DNA of 64,000 bases from Ditylenchus dipsaci (lineage: Eukaryota; Nematoda; Chromadorea; Rhabditida; Anguinidae), in NCBI GenBank assembly GCA_004194705.1, contig SADC01000417.1, forward strand, positions 43,774-107,773. Direction: 5' to 3'. Under the pieces are notes generated by a model. That model did not search any database. It saw only the letters and a list, made by a program, of their open reading frames with translations, and was not told the origin of the DNA. The translations under genes and the position numbers were made by a program. Positions 12,861-23,038 of this stretch are shown here, one piece after another. How positions within the stretch are numbered: position 1 is the stretch's first letter; each line of letters begins with the position of its first letter.

Positions 12861-12898
12861 GTTTTTAAAAGGTTTGTTCTTTTTTCAACACCTTAGAC

Positions 12899-13109
12899 CA
12901 GAGTGCACAGATGTACTGATTTATCATTAATTTCCTGACTTTTAGACTTAAATCATGATTTTTGATCGTCGAAGAATCAGGAATTTGTGTACTTTCTTTA
13001 TCAGGGCCCACGAATTTCCTGATTTATAAAAAAGTTCCTGATTTTTCGGCCTAATACCTGCCTTTGAAACAGAAATCCTGATTTTGCAATTTTTTATCTG
13101 TGCACCCTG
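12899..13109. mobile_element. hAT-like MITE (CAG..GTGCACAGAT ends)
   Basis: The left end is CAGAGTGCACAGATGTACTG and the right end is ATCTGTGCACCCTG inverted. The interior holds repeated CCTGATTTT motifs in both directions. The flanks CCTTAGAC and CCCAGACT are only a poor 8-bp match. A relative of one end is at 10628. Confidence 0.6.
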
Positions 13110-13268
13110 CCCAGACTTTTTAAATTTTTTTTGAATCAATATCTTTTTAGCTTAAAAATGGCAATATTATCTGAATGAAAATGACTCTATTTTTCGAAAA
13201 TTGTCAAAACCTTTTTTTTCGCGAAAATGTTTTTGCATGCAAATAGTTCTAAGAGCCCTAGTTTCAAC

Positions 13269-15472
13269 TCACTTCTCAAAAGTTTTCTTTCCAAAAATTT
13301 CATTGTTCTTTTCATTTCCAAGGGCAGGTACTGAGAGTGTGTAAATTGGAAGGCTCTTTCCAAATCCACTGTCAACGTCTGTTTCAAAATCTCCTAAATT
13401 TTTTTTATCATTAAAAGGTGCACTAAAAATAAATATAAAAAACTGACTGTTCCAGCAGACAAACAACGTGATTAAAGCAGTTCCAGTAATAAATGTTTCT
13501 ACCGTGCCAGCTAAAAAGGCTATTGGATCGTAAAAGCTTTCATAGTTGTAGCGGTAGATCCAGTTAACTATGTAGAAGGCTCGATAGCTGCACATCATTA
13601 TCATGTAAACAGCTAGAATAGGGTCCACTTTTTCCTTTTGCTTAAAAGACATCCACAGTTGAGGAACAAGGGCCACAGCTTCTAGGTAGATAGAAAAAGT
13701 CCAAGCTATCTCCAGAAACTCAAATCTTTGATTTAGTAAGAGAGCCGTGAAAGCACAGCCAACAGCTAGAATAGAAGCAGGAAAATTATCATCTTCTTTT
13801 TTGTAGTTGACTTGATACTTTTTGCAGAACATCAGTAGCACAGTGGTGTAAAGAGCGGTTATGAAGACCACTTAAATTTGTTTGAAATTTAGCGAATGTT
13901 TGCAAATTTTAATATCTCCAGCTCATAATGAAATTTTGGCCCTCATGCCCAAGTGGCAAGTTTTTTGCCTTGGTCCCCCTGTTGGTATTTTGTGATTTTT
14001 AGGCTTAGGCAGTGATGAGCCATCTTATGTCAGGACGGACTCAGACAGGTTTTCCTTGCTATTTTTCATTTTGAAAAATATATTTTAGTCTGTCCTGGCA
14101 CACGCTTAACCACCCTTGCTTAAGCCTAAAGCCTAACAAATCACAAGAAATCAGCTGGAAGAACCAAGGCGAAAAATGGCCATTAGTACACACATGCCTA
14201 ATTTTTACCTTAACACATTTTGTCCATAATTAATTTTTTAAGATCGAAATTTTTTCTTTCAGTCAAAATGGTGATTTTCAGAGGTGAATTTTTCAGTTTC
14301 ATCATGAAATTTCCGTCAGAAAACGGTCAAGATGATTTAAATCTCGAGATTTTGACAATTATTAGAAATTGAGCTTCTGAAAGGGCTGAAAGTGACCAAA
14401 TTTGAGGGTTGATTTTAGAGAGTTTTTGAAATGAGATGATAGAGCTATTTCAAATTTTTTAAATAAAAACTCATAATAGTGAAAATATCTAGAAAAAGAA
14501 CGTTTTTGCAATAAAAAGAAAGAATAAAAAAAAATCGAACTTCGTACAAAAAGAACGCCACAGCAAGTTTGCGTTTGAATTTTGACACGCCGTGCCCAGA
14601 TCCTTTTACTAAATATACAGGGAGGCGCAACTTTTTCGCCATAGTTAGTTTTTGCAAAAACTTTTTGAATTTTTGTTGTTTTACGAGATTTTTTTTGATA
14701 TATAGAAGAGACACTGGAAATTTTTTGGTACCAAACATTCATTTTTTCATGTTAGCCTTGTTGACAATTACGACCTTTCTAAAAATGTGTCGTTTCAGAT
14801 GCCTTATTCGCCTGAAGATCGAGCAAAGTGCGTGGACTGGTATCGAGGAAAGAAAAATGCATCTGGCGTAGTTGCAGAGCAGTTTGACGGTCGAAATTCC
14901 TTGCGATATATTTTCTGGAAGTTTGCCACGCTTTTTCCTACCTCGATAAACCATTCCACGCACTTTGCTCGATCTTCAGGCGAATAAGGCATTTAAAACG
15001 ACACATTTTTAGAAAGGTCGTAATTGTAAACAAAGCTTACATGAAAAAAATGATAATTTGGTACCAAAATATCTACCAGAGTCTTTTCTATCTAACAAGA
15101 AAAAGGTCTCGTCAAAACAACAAAAATTTTAAAAGTTATGGCAAAAATTAAATAGGGCGAAAAAGTTGCGCTACCCTGTATAATTGATAACCCTTTCTCC
15201 TAAAGCCAGATTTTTCTAATGACTTATAATGACTTAAATCTTCATTTCAAAGCTAATGTATTGAAAAAATCAAAACTTATCTTCATAACAGAGTTGTAGA
15301 CGGAAGCGAAGTTAGTAAACAAGTCCAAATATCGAGTAGTGGAAATTAAAGCAAGCAATATTTGAGTTTTCCGCGAAATACCACTGCTATTAGAAGTCAG
15401 CAAAATTTTGAATAATAGCAAAAATATGGCGAGCAGATGAGTCATGTCAGCGACCAGGCGATATCCGTTCAT
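13269..15472 (-). CDS. erd-2: ER lumen protein-retaining (KDEL) receptor, three exons
   Basis: Exon 1 (15277-15472) begins MNGYRLVADMTHLLAIFLLL and contains the family hallmark GISRKTQILLALISTTRYLD. Exon 2 (13448-13870) carries FLEIAWTFSIYLEAVALVPQ and YRAFYIVNWIYRY. Exon 3 (13269-13393) is a hydrophilic tail of about 40 residues ending KKTFEK. Exons join in phase (1, then 1) to about 247 residues, against about 212 in most family members, so the tail is long and unusual. The second intron (54 bp) is a multiple of three and also reads open. The family are seven-TM Golgi-to-ER retrieval receptors that bind C-terminal KDEL/HDEL signals of escaped ER proteins. Intron 1 (1.4 kb) is expanded by a hairpin and a mariner foldback. 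The identification is firm. Confidence 0.93.
13966..14173. repeat. Inverted repeat with GCCTTGGTCCCCCTGTTG end
   Basis: The left end is GCCTTGGTCCCCCTGTTGG; the right end is the inverse (AACCAAGGCG), with further inverted blocks TTTAGGCTTAGGCAG and TTAAGCCTAAAGCC inside. It belongs to a dispersed family whose end motif occurs at least ten times in the window. It lies within intron 1 of the KDEL receptor gene. Confidence 0.6.
14618..15178. mobile_element. Foldback MITE built from two inverted mariner-type 5' ends
   Basis: The ends are CAGGGAGGCGCAACTTTTTC and its near-perfect inverse (GAAAAAGTTGCGCTACCCTG), each next to a TA target site. Moving inward, each arm reads into the start of the same coding sequence, MPYSPEDRAKCV, once on each strand (plus from 14800, minus from 14992). 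The minus copy continues EWFIEVGKSVANFQKIYRKE, matching the N-terminal helix-turn-helix of Tc1/mariner-type transposases. The element is therefore two head-to-head copies of a transposase gene start, with no catalytic domain. It lies in intron 1 of the KDEL receptor gene. Confidence 0.8.
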
Positions 15473-15479
15473 TTTACCA

Positions 15480-17190
15480 ATTATTCTGAAATAATACAGA
15501 ATTTTACAAAGATTTCATGCAAAAACTTAATGTATTCCACAAAAAATAGCCACCGCATTTTTATTGATTTGCGAAACCTAAAAAAATACGTTAGAAAAAA
15601 AGCCTAGTGCATACCACCTACTGATGGCCTAGATAGCAGAGCCCTGCTTGTATGAATAAGACACACAACCCACAACCATGCCCACAGATAGAGATTGTGC
15701 TTGCAATAAAACAGTTTGAAAGATAAACAAATCAAAAAGACTTTTGCTGGCTTAACTATATGTCATATACAAAGCTTTTCTGTAGAAAAAAAAGAAAATA
15801 AGTGATATTTCAAGCAGATTATAAATGTATTTTTTGAAATCAAAGAAGTAAAGTGTTAGCTATAACGGGACATGGTTACTTAGCCTTAAAATAATTTGCC
15901 CAAATAATGACGAAAAATAGCAACTGATGTTTTTAATACCTTGACTAAGCATGAAGCCTAAAATTTTACGAAAAATAAAGAGGGGGGACCGAGTAAAAAA
16001 ACTGTCCTCCTCTTAACTAGAACCAAAATGTTCGCCGTGGTCGATTTAGTGTGTGGAATTAGCGTGAGAAAATCTATGAGAACAGGCAGCTATAAATTGC
16101 AAAAAAGTTATTTCCCCAATGGTTTTGAAAATTTTTCAAGCCAAAATGATTAATGAACTGTAAGTTAAGCAACATTTTTTTGTTTGTTGCATATATTGCG
16201 ATAGTTTTTTTTGTTATAATTATGGGATTTAGAGAAAATTTAGAAAATACAGAAAATACCGTACGGTTGAGTGTAGAGTTAAACGTCGACATATTGACTA
16301 AGGTTGTAGAATGGAGAATTCTCTGTCTATTTCTACGACTGAACAAAAAACGAAAAAATAGAAAATGGGAAAGAGCTCAGTCGGTACGAAGGCTATGAAG
16401 CAATAGGTCCCCACGGTTATTCACATCACCACAATAACTTACTGACAAGTTACTCGTTGCTTAGTTGAGTAACTTATTATCGATTACTTACTGCAGCTTG
16501 TATAAATTACCGAGAATAGCTAAGTTAAATTGTTTGCATAGTTAACCGTGGCTGTACAGTCAACTATGATCTTTGTACAGTTAACTGTAGTTTCGTACAG
16601 TTAACTGTAGAGCAAAACCCCTATTTAATGGCATTCGTACGTCTTGTAGTTTTAATACAGTGGCTCCAATTTAGTGGCTCCATACACTTTTATATTGAGG
16701 TCATTTCACTTAGTCATTTTCACTGTACTAGAAACGCAAAATATGTTAGTTATTTAACTTTTTGCTGAAAATTGCGATTAAGTTCTACTTCTCTGGGTTT
16801 TCGGAAAATTCTAGATAATTCTTCAGAGAAATCTCCGGTTTCTATTTCTCTGATGTATTCCACAGCCCTAGTAATGACCCTAATAAGTTTTGCGACTCCA
16901 GTACGGATTAAATTTGCTAAACATGAATTCGACGAATGCAAATATGTTACCGATTAAATGCATTAATTAAATTCATGAAAATTGTAACTCCAGGTAACTT
17001 ATCGGCATTATTGTAAGTTACTGGTAACCAGTGCTACAAATCAATGCTTTTGCGTTTTTTTCGCATCCTGGAGAGTGGTATACTTGCTTCAAGATTTCAT
17101 CAAAATGAGTTTGATATATAATTTTGTATAAAAATTTCTCTGCTACAAGACTGTCGAAACAGATTCGTAATGTGACCGCCGCTGTTTCAC
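15480..17190. other. Gene-poor stretch
   Basis: No supportable exons. Around 16541-16613 there is a cluster of GTACAGTTAACTGTAG palindromes, related to a single pair near 1365-1390. Open frames at 16153-16398 and 16750-16941 lack splice context and known motifs. Confidence 0.45.
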
Positions 17191-17199
17191 TGTGAACTC

Positions 17200-17285
17200 A
17201 CTCAACCTGAAAAATGTAAGAAAAATAGTCGCTTGGTCACTTGAATAAAAGCTTTTCTTTAAAATTTTAATATCCATATTTAGCA
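17200..17285. repeat. Direct repeat, copy A (copy B at 18640-18722)
   Basis: The segment with TTGGTCACTTGAATAAAAGC and AATATCCATATT recurs at 18640-18722 in the same orientation with moderate divergence. The two copies bracket a solo LTR and a hAT foldback, so the interval is a segmental duplication, or the two copies are remnants of one dispersed repeat. Confidence 0.55.
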
Positions 17286-17483
17286 CCTTATACATTTTCA
17301 AAAAGCTTTTTGACTTGTCTACAAAATCAAATGTTGGTCGCTGTCTTCGGCACTGACTCAGCACTGAGATATAAATGTGTTGAAGTCAAGTCAAAGAAGT
17401 TGAAAAAACTATTTATACGTATTTTTAGTCATTTTTCACTTCTCTTAACTTCAAAAAAGATGTATCTCGAAAAACAGCATTTG

Positions 17484-17689
17484 TAAAGTGTTGTGTCCTG
17501 TGTTTGAACCGTCATTTGTCTCGTAGCGGTTCAGTTCTAGTTGTTGTCCTTGTTAGTATATAAGGATCTGAACGCCTGTGTTCAGGTCAGTCGTTAGTGG
17601 AATAAAGGATAAAGCTAGTTGTGTGCTCTTCTCTCTCTCTTGCAGGGTTCAATCTCCTTCCTTCCTTTCCGCTAGGACACAACATAAAG
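17484..17689. mobile_element. Solo LTR with 5-bp target duplication
   Basis: A 196-bp unit (17489-17684) begins TGTTGTGTCC and ends GGACACAACA, the TG..CA inverted ends of an LTR. It is flanked by identical 5-bp repeats TAAAG (17484-17488 and 17685-17689). Inside there is a TATA-like TATATAAGG (17558-17566), an AATAAA downstream, and a pyrimidine-rich CTCTCTCTCTTGCAG. No internal retrotransposon sequence or second LTR was seen, so it is the product of LTR-LTR recombination. Five-bp duplications fit Ty3/gypsy or BEL/Pao elements. Confidence 0.8.
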
Positions 17690-17860
17690 CACTATGATTT
17701 TCTGAAGAAAAACAAAAAAAGTGAATTTTTTAAATACACCATTAGAAAAAGAAACAAATCCTATAAAAATGGCCCTCACGTCATATTAGAATCTTTCGAA
17801 ATTTCAATTCAAGTTTGCTTTTTATTAAATTATATAGGTGTTGAATTTTTTAGCTCCGCA

Positions 17861-18326
17861 CGGTGTTTCCGAAACTCAAGGTAAACCTTGAATTTAGTAA
17901 ACTCAATGTTGTTTTTCTCGATTTTTTGTAGGAAAAATGGGTCTAAATTTTTTTCCCTGACCCCTAAAGTCAAGTTTTTATGCTGAACAAAATTTACTTT
18001 TCAGAATCTAGATATGTTTTTTTTCAAGATGAGATATAGCCATTTTCAGGCCGAAGATTACCTTGAGTTTACCTTGACTTTAGCAGGGTCATAGTCAAGG
18101 TAAACTCAAGGTAATCTTCGGCTGAAAATGACTATATCTCATCTTTAAAAAAAGATATCAAAATTCTGAAAAATACCTTTTGCTCAGCGCAAAAACTTGA
18201 CTTTAAAGGTTAGGGAAAAAATTCAGACTCATTTTTCTTACAAAAAATCGAGAAAAACAGCATTAAGTTTACTAAACTCAAGGTTTACCTTGAGTTTGAC
18301 CTTGAGCTTGAGTTTCGGAAACACTG
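17861..18326. mobile_element. hAT-like foldback MITE with 8-bp target duplication
   Basis: The ends are CGGTGTTTCCGAAACTCAAG and the inverse TTTCGGAAACACTG, flanked by GCTCCGCA (17853-17860) and GCTCGGCA (18327-18334), an 8-bp duplication with one mismatch. The two arms are nearly full-length inverted copies meeting near 18090, with repeated CAAGGTAAACTCAAGGT motifs. Non-coding. Confidence 0.82.
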
Positions 18327-18334
18327 GCTCGGCA

Positions 18335-19489
18335 CTGTAGATACGGTATTCTAAAACGTGGTGATTCTTCATTATATAAATCATGAACTTAATTTAAAAA
18401 CCTGTATAGAAAAAAAAACTGGCATTTTCATTATAATATGTATCAGTGGGCATAAATAGCTTAGACACAATGCACAACTAATTTTTAGTTGTAGGTAAAC
18501 TAAAGACAAAACTCCTTTTTTTGGCCGAAAAAATGTATTGTACACAGAGAAAATGCTTTCATAATACAAATGACTCAAAAGTCTGCAATTTTCATTTCAT
18601 AAAGATTGTCTAACAAATATTGAGAATACTATATTACTCAGCCTGAGAAATATAAGGAAAATATTAGTTTGGTCACTTTAATAAAAGCTTTTCTTAAAAT
18701 TTTATTATCCATACTCATTCATTTTTTTCTGTAATTCATTATGATTTTCAAATATGCTTATCTTGGTTAAATCTACCTTTACTTTCAGCACTGAATAAAC
18801 CCTAACCCTCAGCACACATGCTTCATACAGCAACAGGAGAAGGAAGGCATATTTTTACATTTATTCGTGAATATACAGACTGTGTCTTAATTGCCCTAAA
18901 CCACCGTTGAAGTTATCTTCAACCGCTATCTTTAACAACCCCAAACCATTCCAAAGCATCATGGACATCCAAAACTATTCCTAACCGTCATAACCACCCA
19001 AAATCGCCGTAGACCGTCCAAAACGATACTCAACCTCCGAAACCACCCCAAAATTCCATTAGTTTCGGCGGTAGAGAGTTATTCGGACACAATCTGGATA
19101 TTTCAAGAAAAATTTAAAAAAATTGCCTTGGCTCTTCTGTTGCTGTAAAAGAATGATCGGGTTTGTGATTAATTGAGTGCTGGGGTATAGATAAAGTGCT
19201 CCCTCATCTTATGTGTTTCGCATTGAAGAATTCCCAGGCAGCTTGAGTACTGTCATCGATAGGATTGCCGGATCAGTTTCGGATAATTTCGGACATTATT
19301 TGGAATTTTTCCAGATATCGACACCGGATACACCGGCAGGCATCCGAAAATTGAAATTTTCTTGGTCGATTTCAGGGATAGATAATAGCCGATTTCCATA
19401 TTTAGCGCATCGAAAAACAGAAAAAGCTAAAAGTGTATTGAAACTTCAGTGATTAACGTTTTACAGTTCAGGTAGTTGCATTGTGAAGC
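18335..19489. other. Gene-free stretch
   Basis: Holds direct-repeat copy B (18640-18722) and a C-rich stretch at about 18895-19060 with repeated CCAAAAC/AACCACC words. No exon was supported; the open frame at 19213-19452 has no splice context. Confidence 0.4.
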
Positions 19490-19732
19490 ATGTCTATACT
19501 AGCAATACCATCACCTGCTTTACTTGACTTTTACTATTACCGTTCTAGTATAACTTTTATCACATGGACCTTAGCGCCATTTGTCTTCTACATTATTTTG
19601 ACTAAATCCAAAACACTTGGTACTTTCAAGTGGTTTATTTTTAACCATAGTTTTTGGTGTTTATTCTATGAAACTGTATTGTCCTTTGCAAAACCCAAGC
19701 CTACAAGCCTACAAAATAACGAAAAAAGTTAA
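19490..19732 (+). pseudogene. SRH-like chemoreceptor, N-terminal fragment
   Basis: Encodes MSILAIPSPALLDFYYY then a first membrane segment and ILTKSKTLGTFKWFIFNHSF, matching the SRH-type receptor at 49.6-50.1 kb almost residue for residue. After TM2 the frame runs into unrelated sequence and stops. A CCTTGGTCCCC repeat and a Tigger MITE follow where the next exons should be. Non-functional fragment. Confidence 0.7.
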
Positions 19733-19974
19733 CAGGGGGACCAAGGCCAAAACCCCACCCCCTTGTTGGATAGGGCCGAATAAACCATAAAAAAGAAGGA
19801 AATAGGTGGGCGAAAATATTAGGCACTGTGACAATCGAATTTCAGTTCATTGCTGTGCCAGCCTCACATCTTTGAAGTTTTAGCGGGATCTTTACTGTGG
19901 ATTCCCATTAGCTCTGCGAACTATAATTGTAAGTCTATCTAAATAAACAGCTAAGAAGAAACATGTTACATATA

Positions 19975-20134
19975 CCGTATTTATTCTAATAGAAGGCCAG
20001 TCTCTATTAGAAGGCCAGTCTCTAATAGAAGGCCACCCCCAAACCATGTTTTATTGCATTTTTAGCACAAAGCCAAAAAAAATTTTGGAGGTTGAAAAAT
20101 AGAAGGCCATGGCCTTCTATTAGAATAAATACGG
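19975..20134. mobile_element. Tigger/pogo-type MITE, AATAGAAGGCC subfamily
   Basis: TA-flanked; begins CCGTATTTATTCTAATAGAA and ends with the inverse AATACGG. The subterminal unit CTAATAGAAGGCC is repeated three times on the left and once inverted on the right. The outer CCGTATTT is shared with elements at 22371, 36215, 48445, 53656 and 56238, two of which retain Tigger transposase remnants. Confidence 0.75.
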
Positions 20135-20520
20135 TATGTAAAATAACGACTTTTTCTATAAGTCCTACATGTGTAGCGCACTGGAAGTTTTTCAGACTTT
20201 GTTTTTAAAAAATGACATAAAAAATCAAATTTATGAAAAAGTTGGAGACATACACACCCCCACACATGACAAAATACTATATAGAGATAACTATTTATTT
20301 TGTGCTTGATACGGATACCTTTCTATAAACAACATCGACTATTTTTCGATTGAATAATGTATTATACAAATTTATGCCATGAGAAACGCTACAATAGTAA
20401 CGCCTGAAAACCCATTTATAAAAAAATCTGCATTTTTTCCACAAAAAAAGTAAAAAGCAGGCAGATTGATTTTTTTAAGGTGTTTAATTTTCAGTCTAAG
20501 AAATAAATTTGTTTAAACAT

Positions 20521-21457
20521 GTCTAAATTAACAATACCGTCATATGCTTTGATTGATTTTTATTACTACTACTATTACTACTATTATTATTACTATTCTA
20601 GTTTAACTATTTTTGTTACTTGGCTGATGGCTCTTTTATGTTTTTCGTTATTTTGATCAAATCCAAAACGTTAGGCAAGGTATTTGAAACTATAATGGGA
20701 ACTTGTAAATCAGTCACATTAGTACCTGATGCTGCCGGTTACCAACTTGGATCTGGAAGACACGTTTTGGGATACTATAGCTCAGTAATTTTCACTTTAA
20801 TAATTATAGGTTCTGCAACAAATATGGTCTGTGGATTAATGCTAACACTTCTTACACATACCTATCCATATTACCTAATAAATATTCTCACTGACTGAAC
20901 ACTAAATTTTTTATAGTAGCAATATCAGTTTTGTTGTTGTTAGCACGATCTGGCCTTTCTTATGCTATGTTTTCGGTAGTTTTGGAAGATCAGGAAAAAA
21001 TCAATATTCTGGCAATTCAGAATGAGCCACTTCTGAAAATCTATATTGATGATGAGCCGACTTTTATTTTAGTTCCCTATTCTATTGTTTTTTTACCTCT
21101 ATCAGTGACTTTTTGTATGTTAGTTTCTTTGATTTTGCTAGAGCCTTTTGTTTTTGGAATGTTATTTATCAAATTTTGAAAAAGAAATTGAAAGCACAGC
21201 AATCTATTATAATAGTTATTTCGCTGGTTCAGGCATTTATTGCTACAATATTAATGTTGATACCTGCTGTAATGTTCATTGATTTTATTTTATTCGAAGT
21301 CCCTAATACCTGTCCAATATTTACAGTCGCTCTATGTATAATTGATTCTCATTCCATAGTTGAATTTGTTGCTTCAATTTGTTGTGTTAGTCTTTATAGA
21401 AATTATGTTTTCAAAATGTTTGGAATTTCAAGTTTTCACTGTGCTCGTTTTCATTGA
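20521..21457 (+). pseudogene. SRH-like chemoreceptor pseudogene
   Basis: The start MSKLTIPSYALIDF is followed by an expanded ATT/ACT trinucleotide run (20563-20601) that encodes a tyrosine stretch. TM2 is cut short: SKTLGK jumps to VFETIMGTC, missing the KWFIFNHSFWCLF block present in relatives. Later parts read AQQSIIIVISLVQAFIATIL, IDSHSIVEFVASICC and YRNYVFKMFG, the usual SRH C-terminal half. A frameshift near 21110-21180 separates TM5 from the rest. The receptor class is nematode chemosensory; this copy is broken at two or more places. Confidence 0.72.
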
Positions 21458-21721
21458 CTGGAGTTCCTTGAAATTGAAAACCAGTAGCAATGAGAGCGAC
21501 AAAACAACAAAAACCGTGCAACAAAAAATGGCGCAAATGCGCACAGAAAATATTTTGTTTTATTCCGGGACTGAAACTTTCGAACAAGAATTTTTGTTGA
21601 AAAATAACTATACACCCTCTAATCACTCCCCATCCCCAAAAAAGGGTTAAAAAATAACTCCCCATGTGGCATAAATATAGTAAATACGGTATGCCACTTT
21701 TCCCTAATAAATCTTCCGCCA

Positions 21722-21876
21722 TGACAGTTGCTGTAGGTGTAATCGATTTTCATTCTATTGTTGAATTTGTTGTCACACTTTCTTTTGTTGAACCTTACCG
21801 AAATTTTGTCTTTAAACTGCTTGGAATTGCAAACCGCAGTAATGTTGTTATTGTTCCTGTTTCCTCGGCATCTTAA
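21722..21876 (+). pseudogene. SRH-like last-exon fragment
   Basis: Encodes VIDFHSIVEFVVTLSFVEPY and RNFVFKLLGI, another copy of the SRH seventh membrane segment, just downstream of the larger pseudogene. No upstream exons remain, so it is a partial duplicate. Confidence 0.65.
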
Positions 21877-22102
21877 ATTGTTCAGTTTAACAGATAAAAT
21901 TTACTTATTTCCAGTTAGTATTTTTTTCTTCGTTTTTGATGATCTGATAGCCAACTCTGTGACTAACCACAAAAGCCAACAATCAAGGCATATTTTTTTC
22001 CGAGGACGTTTCGTTATGGTTCTTCTTTCCAACTCTTCGCGATTATAGAATGTAAGTCTTGCCGGTTTAATTCACGGTGAAATGATTTGAATGTAATATC
22101 TA

Positions 22103-22338
22103 TCGGGTTGGCGCGTAATTAACGTCGGTTTTTTTTTCGCTGTGTTAATTTAGTGAACAAACAAAAAGTTTCGCTTGCGGAATTGATCGGCTACCGAGCA
22201 AATGGGAAGCTGTTATCGATGTATAGGGTGAATATGCTCCAGAATAATATTCAGAAAAGTTATAGGCCGACTTGTATTTGGGTTGTTGTTAAATAGTGTG
22301 CAAATAATAAAACCGACGTTAATTATGCACCAACCCAA
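22103..22338. mobile_element. mariner MITE (GGGTTGG ends)
   Basis: TA-flanked inverted ends TCGGGTTGGCGCGTAATTAA and the inverse ending in CACCAACCCAA, both leading into AACGTCGGTTTT. This is the classic end sequence of mariner-family elements. The 236-bp interior has no transposase. Confidence 0.8.
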
Positions 22339-22370
22339 TATATTATAACCTATAATTTAAATATGGATTA

Positions 22371-22857
22371 CCGTATTTCCTTTAAACAGGGGAAAAGCCA
22401 TTTAGGTTTGAAAAAGTGGCCTCGGTGGCGCAGTGCGTAAGCGTTTGTGTTTTTTGGCCCAAAATGGTGTGCAGGTTCGATCCCACGTGGTGGCACCCTA
22501 TTTTTTGGGGTTGTTTGGCCAGTTTTAGAGGTAATCAGATTTTTTTGATGCCAGATTCGGAATCAGCGACCCAAATTACCCCTAGAACTGGTCGAACAAG
22601 CCAAAAAAAAAATAATGTGCCACTACGTGGGATCGAACCTGCGCACCCTTTTATGAACATAAAAAACAAACGCTTACGCACTGCGCCACCGAAGCCACTT
22701 TTTCAAACCTAAATGGCTTTTCCCCTCCTTTAATAACCTCCCACCCCTTCATTTTTTGACTAGGATTTCAGAGTCAAGGCTATTTTTGATAAACAATTTC
22801 AAAAATTTTAGAGCGTTGAAAAATAATCCCCATGGGGATATAATAGAGAAAACACGG
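22371..22857. mobile_element. Tigger/pogo-type element containing an inverted tRNA-like pair
   Basis: TA-flanked CCGTATTTCCTTTAAAC at the left and AGAGAAAACACGG at the right. Inside, 22392-22498 and 22617-22727 are inverted copies of one unit: GGGGAAAAGCCATTTAGG, a tRNA-like A-box region (GTGGCGCAGTGCGTAAGCG) and a B-box (GGTTCGATCCCACG). The tRNA-like parts do not form a full cloverleaf acceptor stem with each other, so they are SINE-type or decayed tRNA sequences rather than tRNA genes. Confidence 0.65.
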
Positions 22858-23038
22858 TATGCCGTATACCAACTCAACTCAAGAAATATTCCTTTTTAAA
22901 AAACAAATTTAATTTATTTTATTTCTGGCGAAGTGTTATGTGTTATTATTTAACAAAGTTAATCACTACTCAAAATATATTTGTTAATTGTACAAAAAAT
23001 ATAAGATATCTTTTCTATATTTTACTTAATAGTCAATA

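Noticed and set aside
21411..21722. 103-residue minus-strand ORF
   Set aside because: Overlaps the well-supported plus-strand SRH-like receptor remnant and has no recognisable motif.
22419..22500. Candidate tRNA gene
   Set aside because: A- and B-box sequences are present but the ends do not pair as an acceptor stem, and the unit is duplicated as an inverted pair in a transposon; more likely SINE-derived.
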